A stretch of DNA of 62,551 nucleotides from JALZAH01 sp051000755 (GTDB taxonomy: Bacteria; Actinomycetota; Acidimicrobiia; Acidimicrobiales; Palsa-688): assembly GCA_051000755.1 (NCBI GenBank), contig JBPCNZ010000093.1, positions 1 to 62,551 on the forward strand, written 5' to 3'. Under the pieces are notes generated by a model. The model had not been told where the DNA came from. It saw only the letters and a list, made by a program, of their open reading frames with translations, and did no database searches. Of this stretch, positions 25,393-32,122 are shown piece after piece. The translations under genes were made by a program, and so were the position numbers. The number at the start of each line of letters is the position of its first letter. Position 1 is the first letter of the stretch.

Positions 25393-25830
25393 CTAGGCCT
25401 CGGGCGGTGACTGGCTGGATCCGCCCATGAAGCTCCTCTCGGCCGGTTTGACCTCGACGTCCCAGAGGGAGGGGTTCCACAACTCGATGCGGTCGAGGGC
25501 ACCCATCACCAGCGCCGCCCGGTCCAGGCCGGCGAAGTCCTGCAGGGGCTTGGGCACGGCGACCCGGCCCTGACGGTCGATCTCCACCGCCGCCGAGGTG
25601 CCCGCCCAGATCCGGACGTTGTTGCGGTCCTCGGCGCTGCGCTCCTGCCGGGCCAGCATCTCGGCGGTCTGCTTCTCGAACTCGGCTGGGGTCCAAAGGG
25701 CCAGGCATCCTTCCAGGTGCCGGGTGATGTAGGCGCTGGTGTCGAATTGGGCGCGGAAGCGGGCGGGCAGGATGATCCGCCCTTTGAGGTCCAGGGAGTG
25801 CTCGTACCTCCCAAAGAATCCCAACGCCAC
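25393..25830 (-). CDS. mraZ: MraZ, transcriptional repressor of the dcw cluster
   Basis: A 145-aa protein of two AbrB-like SpoVT/MraZ domains: FFGRYEHSLDLKGRIILPARFR near the N-terminus and AAVEIDRQGRVAVPKPLQDFAGL in the second half. MraZ forms ring oligomers that bind direct repeats in its own promoter and represses the dcw operon in species studied. The GTG at 25830 lies just downstream of GGAGTGGAG. It heads the cluster, with a good promoter and paired GTGG motifs upstream. Confidence 0.95.
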   Translation of the reverse strand: MALGFFGRYEHSLDLKGRIILPARFRAQFDTSAYITRHLEGCLALWTPAEFEKQTAEMLARQERSAEDRNNVRIWAGTSAAVEIDRQGRVAVPKPLQDFAGLDRAALVMGALDRIELWNPSLWDVEVKPAERSFMGGSSQSPPEA

Positions 25831-25879
25831 GGTTCACTCCACTCCATCTCCTGCGGCGTAGGGGCCCCTCCCCTTTCCA

Positions 25880-25924
25880 CCACTTGGCCCCACAATATGG
25901 GTCAGCACCCCCACCGTCAACCAC
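25880..25924 (-). promoter_or_regulatory. Two pairs of GTGG direct repeats, candidate MraZ operators
   Basis: GTGG-N6-GTGG occurs twice: at 25924-25911 (spacer TTGACG, the -35 itself) and at 25893-25880 (spacer GGCCAA, over the predicted start site). The 10-base period matches the direct-repeat spacing known for MraZ sites in other bacteria, where the core is usually TGGG or GTGG-like. Binding by this MraZ is inferred. Confidence 0.5.
25892..25920 (-). promoter_or_regulatory. SigA-type promoter of mraZ and the dcw cluster
   Basis: On the minus strand TTGACG (25920-25915), 17-base spacer, TATTGT (25897-25892). Five of six bases match the -35 consensus, and the -10 fits TANNNT. Transcription would start near 25885, about 55 bases before the mraZ start. 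It is the strongest promoter in the dcw region. Confidence 0.75.
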
Positions 25925-25974
25925 TGTTCTGAGAAAACCCCAGGTCATCGAACCTGTGTTCGATGGTTGAGCCC

Positions 25975-26022
25975 GCGCCTTGGCTCGCGTCTTGGCCCGC
26001 GCCTTGGCTCGCGTCTCGGCCG
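25975..26022. repeat. 12-bp minisatellite between mraZ and the SDR gene
   Basis: Four 12-bp units alternating GCGCCTTGGCTC and GCGTCTTGGCCC, in effect a 24-bp unit repeated twice. It lies in the 230-base gap upstream of the mraZ promoter. I see no gene in this gap. Confidence 0.9.
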
Positions 26023-26111
26023 CACGTGGGGCGCCCAAGGGCCGCACGGGTGCGCCCCGCTCGCCCGGGGCGGGGGCCCGGTGGGGGCGGGTGGGGGGAA
26101 AGGACGCGGCG

Positions 26112-26134
26112 CTCAGCGACGCGGTGACGCTGAG
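26112..26134 (-). terminator. Possible terminator of the SDR gene
   Basis: CTCAGCG, nine-base loop, CGCTGAG, about 27 bases after the SDR stop on the minus strand. No T tract follows. A related copy of the arm (CTCAGCGACACTCAG) lies at about 26150, so alternative pairings exist. Confidence 0.35.
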
Positions 26135-26160
26135 GGCCGCATAGCGTCCCTCAGCGACAC

Positions 26161-27039
26161 TCAGTTGAGGATCGGGGGCAGTTCCTCGGCGATGGCCTCC
26201 ATGCTCCAGGGCCCGGCCCGGGTGATGCCCGGATCGCGAACCCAACCGGTCATGGGTTGGATGGTCCCGCCGAAGGCGTAGAACACCCGGCCGGTGACCG
26301 TGCAGGAGGCCGTGGCCAGCCAGGCGACCAACGGCGAGACGTTGGCCGGGTCCCACTCGTCGAATCGGGCGTCATCGGCCGGGGCGGCCACCATCTCACC
26401 CAGCCCGGGTGACGATTCGGTCAACCTGGTACGTGCTGCGGGGGCGACGGCGTTGACCCGGATGCCGTAGCGGCTCAGCTCCTGGGCGGCGATGACGGTC
26501 ATGGCCGCGATGCCGGCCTTGGCCGCCCCGTAGTTGACCTGCCCGGGGTTGCCGTGCAGTCCCGACGTCGACGAGGTGTTGATGACGGCGGCCTCGACGG
26601 GGTGGCCGGCCTTGGTCTGCGCCCTCCAGTATCCGGCGGCGTGACGAGTAGGGACGAAATGGCCCTTGAGATGGACCGAGATAACCGAGTCCCACTCCTC
26701 CTCGTTCATGTTGACCAGCATCCGGTCGCGGAGGGTGCCGGCGTTGTTGACCAGGACGTGGAGGTCGCCGAAGGCGTCGACGGCGGCCTTGACCAGACGC
26801 TGGCCGCCCTGCCAGTCGGTCACGTCGTCGGTGTTGGCGATGGCCTGCCCGCCGGCGGCGGTGATCTCGTCGACGACGCCCTGAGCGGCCTCCTCGTCCC
26901 GGCCCCGCCCGTCAGCGCCGGAGCCGACGTCGTTGACGACGACACTCGCCCCCTCGGCGGCGAAGAGCAGGGCGTGCTCCCGGCCGAGGCCGCGGGCTGC
27001 CCCGGTGATGATCGCTACCCGTCCGTCCAGCTGACCCAT
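26161..27039 (-). CDS. Short-chain dehydrogenase/reductase, multifunctional-enzyme-2-like
   Basis: NAD(P)-dependent oxidoreductase of 292 aa. It carries the cofactor motif ITGAARGLGREHAL, LVNNAGTLRDRM, the catalytic Ser in INTSSTSG and the YGAAK pair (Tyr and Lys) after VNYGAAKAGI. The acidic residue in VVVNDVG suggests NAD preference. The sequence resembles the dehydrogenase unit of peroxisomal multifunctional enzyme type 2 and actinobacterial relatives acting on 3-hydroxyacyl-CoA or steroid-like substrates; the substrate cannot be told. The ATG at 27039 has GAGAG just upstream. It stands alone between the dcw cluster and lplA. Confidence 0.88.
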   Translation of the reverse strand: MGQLDGRVAIITGAARGLGREHALLFAAEGASVVVNDVGSGADGRGRDEEAAQGVVDEITAAGGQAIANTDDVTDWQGGQRLVKAAVDAFGDLHVLVNNAGTLRDRMLVNMNEEEWDSVISVHLKGHFVPTRHAAGYWRAQTKAGHPVEAAVINTSSTSGLHGNPGQVNYGAAKAGIAAMTVIAAQELSRYGIRVNAVAPAARTRLTESSPGLGEMVAAPADDARFDEWDPANVSPLVAWLATASCTVTGRVFYAFGGTIQPMTGWVRDPGITRAGPWSMEAIAEELPPILN

Positions 27040-27135
27040 CCATCTCTCGCTTTTCTGGCCTCGGTGCCGTCCCGGGCCGGCAACGATCATGGCACCTGGG
27101 CGCGGCCATGTCCCCTCCGGGGGTGCGGTCCGGGC

Positions 27136-27882
27136 TCACCCCTGAGCCGTCCCGCTCCGGCAGCGCTCGATGAGGGCGTCGGTCAGTGCTCTGCCGTCGG
27201 CCACGGCGACGGCGACCCCCGCCAGGTCCGTGATCGCCCGACCCCGCTGCAGCTCGCTGAGGCGGAGCACGTCGAGGAGGCCGGCTGGATCCCAGGGGCC
27301 GAGGGGTCCGGCGCCCAGCCCGAGCAGCGGGACGGCGCACTGGAACAGGGCACCCATCCGGGTCCGGCGCTGGGAGATCCCCACCACCTTGGGCCCGGCC
27401 TCGCCGACGGTCACCTCGCCGGGACCGAGGCCGGCGAAGCAGACCCTCGGGGTCCACGCCGAGCGAACCATCGGCCCCCGCCAGACCCGAGCTCCGGGGA
27501 TGCCCACGTCGGCCAGGGCGCCAGCCCAGCAGCCGCCGAGCCACCACCCGGCCCGGGCCACATCGGCCAGCCACAGGGGGTCGTCGACCGGGACGACCAC
27601 GTCCACCCACAGGACCTGGCCGGGCCCGACGAGCACGGCGGAACCGCCGCTTCGCCGACGGACGACGGTGACCCCCCGGGCCTCCGCCCGGGCCCGGTCG
27701 ACGTGATCGTCGGGCTCGCCGCTGCCGAGGACGACCGCCCGTTGGTCGGCTTGGAGGATACGGATCGTCCTCCCCGGCGATCTCGGCGCCGGCGGGCTGG
27801 TCGACACCAGATCAGCCGACGATGTGTGGAGAGCCGATGGCGGCCCGGCCGCAACGTCGATCGCCCAAGGGCGACGGTTCAC
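27136..27882 (-). CDS. Lipoate--protein ligase A-like protein
   Basis: A 248-aa biotin/lipoate ligase fold protein. Visible motifs are VTVVRRRSGGSAVLVGPGQVLWVDVV (lipoate-binding loop), CFAGLGPGEVTVG and PKVVGISQRRTRMGALFQ, where the Lys matches the catalytic-site Lys of LplA/LipM-type enzymes. It probably moves lipoyl or octanoyl groups, but a full ligase activity is not certain. The GTG at 27882 overlaps the HNH gene stop as GTGA, so it is cotranslated with it. No lipoylated partner protein lies nearby. Confidence 0.75.
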   Translation of the reverse strand: MNRRPWAIDVAAGPPSALHTSSADLVSTSPPAPRSPGRTIRILQADQRAVVLGSGEPDDHVDRARAEARGVTVVRRRSGGSAVLVGPGQVLWVDVVVPVDDPLWLADVARAGWWLGGCWAGALADVGIPGARVWRGPMVRSAWTPRVCFAGLGPGEVTVGEAGPKVVGISQRRTRMGALFQCAVPLLGLGAGPLGPWDPAGLLDVLRLSELQRGRAITDLAGVAVAVADGRALTDALIERCRSGTAQG

Positions 27883-28394
27883 GCCGAGAGGGTGGCCGTT
27901 GGCGACATCCCCAGGTACGGCTCCCAGTCGGGTCGCACCGAGCCACTCGCCACGAGGATCCATGCCCGTTCGCGTGGTGGCGCGGGCCGGCGCCGCAACT
28001 TCATGCCGCTGTCCTCGAGCAACCGGTCACGCTTGGCCGTGTTGCACGGACGGCACGCCGCCACCACATTGTCCCAGGCGTGAGGGCCGCCCTTGCTCCG
28101 CGGGATGACGTGGTCGATGTTCTCGGCCGACGCCCCGCAGTACTGGCAACGATGACCGTCGCGGGCAAAGACCGCCCGACGGTTGAGGGCGATGCGAGCC
28201 TGGTAGGGAACCCGCACGTAGTAGCTGAGGCGGACGACCGACGGTTCGGCCAGGGTGATGCGCTCGGAGCGAAACACCCCACCGGTGTCGTGGAGGACCT
28301 CGGCCTTGTGCTCCAGGCTCAGCAGCAGGGCCCGACGGGTGGACACGATGCACAGCGGCTCGAAGGAGGCATTGAGGACGAGGGCCTGGGCCAT
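27879..28394 (-). CDS. HNH endonuclease-fold protein
   Basis: A 171-aa protein with a zinc-ribbon HNH domain: CQYCGASAENIDHVIPRSKGG, then WDNVVAACRPCNTAKRDRL. The DH pair and the Asn are the metal-binding nuclease residues, and two CxxC pairs bind zinc. The first 65 residues (ALVLNASFEPLCIVSTRRALLLSL) are the part shared by a stand-alone actinobacterial and cyanobacterial family of unknown role. It is not linked to phage or restriction genes here. It is coupled to the lplA-like gene downstream. Confidence 0.9.
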   Translation of the reverse strand: MAQALVLNASFEPLCIVSTRRALLLSLEHKAEVLHDTGGVFRSERITLAEPSVVRLSYYVRVPYQARIALNRRAVFARDGHRCQYCGASAENIDHVIPRSKGGPHAWDNVVAACRPCNTAKRDRLLEDSGMKLRRRPAPPRERAWILVASGSVRPDWEPYLGMSPTATLSA

Positions 28395-28531
28395 GTCGCT
28401 GCGTTCCTACCGCCTGCCGTCCTGCCGGACCGACGCCTGCCCGGCCGTCGCCGTCATTGGTAGTCCAGGGTGCACGTCAAAAATGTACTCGGCCGTTGAC
28501 CACTGCGCTCGACTTTGGCCCGGCTGCTCCG

Positions 28532-28849
28532 TCAGCCTCCAATGGCGCTCATGCGCTTGCACCATTGGAGATAGGCGATCACCTCCGTCGGGGCCAGGCG
28601 CCCGGCACCGGCCCCGCCGAGCATGGTCTCGCTGCGGAACGCCACGTACTCGAGCGGCGGCGCAGGCGTCGATGGCCAGCAGCGCCACCAGCCCGAAGCC
28701 GCCGAGCGCCCCGCCATGCGGACCGCGGTCCCCCACAGGCCGGGACGGGCGGCCACAGCGGCGGCCGTTCGGAGGGGCCGGTCCAGGCGCAGCTCGCCCA
28801 GGGCGGCCCGCAGGGGACGCCGGGCGTCGCCGTCGGGGGGCCCGCTCAT
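28532..28849 (-). CDS. Small conserved-type protein of unknown function, coupled to the ROK kinase
   Basis: Not recognised. The 105-aa product begins MSGPPDGDARRPLRAALGE and ends with a compact segment EYVAFRSETMLGG...TEVIAYLQWCKRMSAIGG. That end resembles a small actinobacterial family I know only as hypothetical. The ATG at 28849 overlaps the ROK stop as ATGA, a strong sign it is real, and codon positions look coding to the end. No membrane segment or metal motif is seen. The 137 bases between it and the HNH gene hold nothing obvious. Confidence 0.65.
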   Translation of the reverse strand: MSGPPDGDARRPLRAALGELRLDRPLRTAAAVAARPGLWGTAVRMAGRSAASGWWRCWPSTPAPPLEYVAFRSETMLGGAGAGRLAPTEVIAYLQWCKRMSAIGG

Positions 28850-29751
28850 CGGGAGACCTCGGCGCCGGCGAACCCGGGGAGGCGCCCCAGACCCCTTCGG
28901 GCGACGGCTGCGGCCCCGATCAGGGGACCATCGGCCCCGAGCCCGCTCGGCACGATGACCGCACCCCGCGAGAAGCTGAGACGGCAGCGGAGGTCCATCT
29001 CCGCCTGAGCGGCGGCGAAGAAGGGGGCACCGAAGCCGAGGGCCACGGATCCGGCCACGGTGACCAGGCCCAGGTCGAGCAGGTTGCAAACCGATGCGAC
29101 CCCCCGGCCGACCAGCCGGCCGGTGCGCTCCCGCACGCCCAGGTCGGCCTCGGTCGGAGGCCGGCCGGTGCTGGCTGCGATCGACAGCCCCGACGCCTCT
29201 GCCTCCAGGCATCCGTAGCCCCCGCATTCGCAGCGGCGGCCGTCCGGCTCGACGACCACATGGCCGATGTGGCCGGCATTGCCGTCGTCGCCGTCGAGGA
29301 GGCGGCCGTCGAGGACGATCCCCCCGCCCACCCCGGTGGACACGACCATGGCCAGGAACCCGCGACAACCGACGGCAGCGCCGACCCAGGCCTCGCCGAG
29401 GGCCAGAGCCTTGGCGTCGTTGTCGACCCAGGTCTCCAGACCGGTGCGGGAGGCCAGGCGCTCGCCGAGGGGGAAGTCCCTCCAGGCGGGGATGTTCAGC
29501 GGTGACACCAACGTGCCCCCGCCGGTCATGGGACCCCCGATCCCGATGCCGCAGGCCGCAGGCGAGAGCTCACGGGGGGCCTCGGCCACCAGACGCTCGA
29601 GGTGCGGAAGGGGGTCCGTGCCGTCGCTCGGCGTCGGCCCCCTGGTCGACCACACCAGGCCCCCCGCCCCGTCGACCACCGCCACGGCCATCTTGGTGCC
29701 ACCGACGTCGACGGCCAGCATCAGGTCCTCAGGCGGGTCGGAGGCGGTCAT
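28846..29751 (-). CDS. ROK family sugar kinase, glucokinase-like
   Basis: A 301-aa ATP-dependent kinase, likely phosphorylating glucose or a related sugar. It has the phosphate loop MLAVDVGGTKMAVAVVD, GIGGPMT, the catalytic Asp in VDNDAKALALGE, VVSTGVGGGIV, and the ROK zinc motif GHIGHVVVEPDGRRCECGGYGCLEAEAS. The ATG at 29751 (MTASDPPEDLMLAVDVGG) is preceded by TACGGT at seven bases, a leaderless arrangement. An upstream frame to 29898 has no family match. It is followed by the small coupled gene. Confidence 0.92.
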   Translation of the reverse strand: MTASDPPEDLMLAVDVGGTKMAVAVVDGAGGLVWSTRGPTPSDGTDPLPHLERLVAEAPRELSPAACGIGIGGPMTGGGTLVSPLNIPAWRDFPLGERLASRTGLETWVDNDAKALALGEAWVGAAVGCRGFLAMVVSTGVGGGIVLDGRLLDGDDGNAGHIGHVVVEPDGRRCECGGYGCLEAEASGLSIAASTGRPPTEADLGVRERTGRLVGRGVASVCNLLDLGLVTVAGSVALGFGAPFFAAAQAEMDLRCRLSFSRGAVIVPSGLGADGPLIGAAAVARRGLGRLPGFAGAEVSR

Positions 29752-29758
29752 GCCGGTC

Positions 29759-29764
29759 ACCGTA
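29759..29764 (-). promoter_or_regulatory. Leaderless-type -10 element for the ROK kinase
   Basis: TACGGT on the minus strand, seven bases before the ATG at 29751. No clear -35 or Shine-Dalgarno. Confidence 0.4.
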
Positions 29765-29876
29765 GGCCCCAGGGCGTGGCAAGGTCGGGGGCCGCCGCCC
29801 CCATTTCCGGGGGGGCGGTACGCTACGCCCCGAGTCGACAGAGCGTCGCGTCGGCGCCCAGCCTGCAGGGAGGCAC

Positions 29877-30860
29877 GTGGCCAGACAACCGACGGCAACG
29901 GCGCCTACGGCGGAGACCCTGGCCGAGATCTTCGAGGCCGTGGTCTCCAACGTCTCCCAGGTCATCCAGGGCAAGGAGCAGGCCATCCGGATGGCTCTCG
30001 TCGGCATCGCCGCCGAGGGCCACATCCTGGTGGAGGATGTCCCCGGCGTGGGCAAGACGAGTCTGGCCAAGGCGTTGGCCCGCTCCTTCGATCTGAGCTG
30101 GAGCCGCATCCAGTTCACCCCCGATCTCCTGCCTTCCGACGTGACCGGGGTGAGCGTCTACGACCGTGCCGACCGCACCTTCACCTTCCGGCCCGGAGGG
30201 GTCTTCGCCAACGTGGTGCTGGCCGACGAGATCAACCGGGCGTCCCCACGGACCCAGGCTGCCCTTCTCGAATCCATGCAGGAGCGCCAGGTGACCGTGG
30301 ACGGGGTGACCCGACCGCTGCCGTCACCGTTCCTGGTGATCGCCACCCAGAACCCGACCGAGCACCAGGGCACCTACCCCCTCCCCGAGAGCCAGCTCGA
30401 CCGCTTCCTGCTCCGCCTGCGGATGGGCTATCCGGCCCGCGATGCCGAGTTGGCCATGCTCGACACCGCCGACCACCGCTCCGTCGAGGACCTCGAGGCG
30501 GTGGCCGGTCCCGACGCGGTGACCTCCATGATCACGGCCGCCTCGAACATCCATGTCGCTCCCGCCCTCAAGGGCTACATCGTCGACCTGGCCACCGCCA
30601 CCCGCCGTCATCCGGGCCTCTCGCTCGGGATGTCACCCCGCGCCGTCCTGGCCCTGCAGCGGGCGGCCCGGGCTCTGGCCGGCTCGATCGGGCGGGGTTA
30701 CGTGGTGCCCGACGATGTCAAGGCCCTGATCGGGCCGGTTCTCGAGCACCGGGTGGTGGCCAGCCCCGACGCTGCGCTCGGCGGCCGGGGCATCGCCGAG
30801 CTCCTCGACGACGCCATCCACTCCGTCCCGGTCCCCACCGGTCGGGGCAGCAGCCGGTGA
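29877..30860 (+). CDS. moxR: MoxR family AAA+ ATPase
   Basis: A chaperone-like AAA+ ATPase of 327 aa. It has Walker A EDVPGVGKTSLAKAL, Walker B VVLADEINRASPRTQAALLE, sensor 1 VIATQNPTEHQGTYPLPE with the arginine-finger region QLDRFLLRLRMGYP, and the C-terminal lid. MoxR proteins commonly work with adjacent DUF58 proteins and transglutaminase-like membrane proteins in protein or cell-envelope maturation. The GTG at 29877 has AGGGAGG three bases upstream. It is the first of a coupled three-gene plus-strand operon. Confidence 0.95.
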   Translation: MARQPTATAPTAETLAEIFEAVVSNVSQVIQGKEQAIRMALVGIAAEGHILVEDVPGVGKTSLAKALARSFDLSWSRIQFTPDLLPSDVTGVSVYDRADRTFTFRPGGVFANVVLADEINRASPRTQAALLESMQERQVTVDGVTRPLPSPFLVIATQNPTEHQGTYPLPESQLDRFLLRLRMGYPARDAELAMLDTADHRSVEDLEAVAGPDAVTSMITAASNIHVAPALKGYIVDLATATRRHPGLSLGMSPRAVLALQRAARALAGSIGRGYVVPDDVKALIGPVLEHRVVASPDAALGGRGIAELLDDAIHSVPVPTGRGSSR

Positions 30861-32122
30861 CCGGGCCGCCCCACGCGGTCGCCCGGGGCGCGACCGCGGG
30901 GCTCCCCGACGGCATGAGGACCGGCTTGATCTTCACCGGCCGGGGCCGGGCGCTCGGGGCGAGCACCGTGGTGCTGGTCGTAACTGGGGTGTTGTTCGGC
31001 ATCGAGGAGCTCTTCGCCATAGCGGCCGGCGGCCTGGTTCTCCTCGTCTTCTGCGTCGTGTGGGTGCGGTGGCGGCCCTGCGCTCTGCGCAGCGCCCGAG
31101 CGGTGACGCCCGGGCGGGTGGCGGCCGGGCGTGACGCTCGCGTCGAGATCGGCATCCGCAACCGTGGCGGCCGCCGCTCCCCCGTGGTCTGGGCCCGCGA
31201 TCCCTTTGATGGCGGGCGTCACTGGGCCGCGTTCGCGGTGGCCCCTCTCGAGCCGGGTGAGGTCGTGCGGGCCACGTACCGAGTCCCGACGACGGCCCGG
31301 GGGGTGTTCGACATCGGGCCGCTGCAGCTGGAGATCAGCGACCCCTTCGGGCTGGTGTGCGCCACCCGCGGCGGGGCGGCACCGTCCACCCTCACCATTC
31401 ACCCCCGCATCGTTTCGCTGCGGTCCCCCCGCAGAACCGGCGGGGCGGACCAGCACCCTCTCGACGCCGCCTCGGTGATCAGCCAGCACGGAAGCGACTT
31501 CTATGCCGTCCGCGAATACCGGACAGGCGACGACCTGCGCCGGGTGCATTGGTCCTCGACCGCCCGGCTCGACGAGCTCATGATCCGTCAGGAGGAGACA
31601 CCATCCCAGGGTCGCCTCACGGTGGCGGTCGATCTCCACCCGGTCACCTGGGCAGGCGGGGGCCTGGAAACGGCCCTGTCAGCCGCAGCCAGCGTGGCCG
31701 ACATCGCCCTGGCCGATGGTCTCCTCGTCCGGCTCATCACCACGGCCGGGATCACCATGCCCTTCGGGGGCTCGGGGGCGCAGCGGGCGATCATCCTCGA
31801 CGCTCTGGCCGACGCCAAGGTGAGCCCGCCCGGGCGCGGCACCATCGCGCTGGGCCGCCTGGTCGACGCCAAACCGGGCGAGGCGGTCGTCGTCGTGACC
31901 TCAAATGGCGATGCCGGCCGAGGGACGGTGGCCGGTTTCGTCCACACGCCGCGCCCCATGCTCACCGCCGTCATGGTCGCCCCCGAAAAGGGGCGACCCT
32001 CGAGCCTCGAGGCCCAGCCGGTCAGTGGCACCCGGATCGTCATGGTCAACGGCGGCATCGACAGCCTGGCCGAGGCGTGGCACCGAAGCCACGCCGCGGG
32101 CCGGCCGGTGACGGCGGGGTGA
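30857..32122 (+). CDS. DUF58 membrane-anchored protein
   Basis: A 421-aa protein with two N-terminal membrane segments (about residues 30-75), a beta-rich region (ARVEIGIRNRGGRRSPVVWARDPF), then the DUF58 signature EYRTGDDLRRVHWSSTARLDELMIRQEE and a von Willebrand A-like C-terminal fold. It is the usual partner of MoxR. The GTG at 30857 overlaps the moxR stop as GTGA. ATG 30914 is an alternative start. Confidence 0.9.
   Translation: MTGPPHAVARGATAGLPDGMRTGLIFTGRGRALGASTVVLVVTGVLFGIEELFAIAAGGLVLLVFCVVWVRWRPCALRSARAVTPGRVAAGRDARVEIGIRNRGGRRSPVVWARDPFDGGRHWAAFAVAPLEPGEVVRATYRVPTTARGVFDIGPLQLEISDPFGLVCATRGGAAPSTLTIHPRIVSLRSPRRTGGADQHPLDAASVISQHGSDFYAVREYRTGDDLRRVHWSSTARLDELMIRQEETPSQGRLTVAVDLHPVTWAGGGLETALSAAASVADIALADGLLVRLITTAGITMPFGGSGAQRAIILDALADAKVSPPGRGTIALGRLVDAKPGEAVVVVTSNGDAGRGTVAGFVHTPRPMLTAVMVAPEKGRPSSLEAQPVSGTRIVMVNGGIDSLAEAWHRSHAAGRPVTAG

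Noticed and set aside
27879..28394. HNH protein as part of a defence or mobile element
   Set aside because: It is the stand-alone housekeeping-type HNH family, coupled to an lplA-like gene. No restriction, phage or integrase genes or attachment repeats are near.
28532..29368. A 278-codon minus-strand frame spanning the ROK kinase
   Set aside because: Only its last 105 codons, starting at the ATGA overlap, look coding. The rest is a shadow of the kinase.
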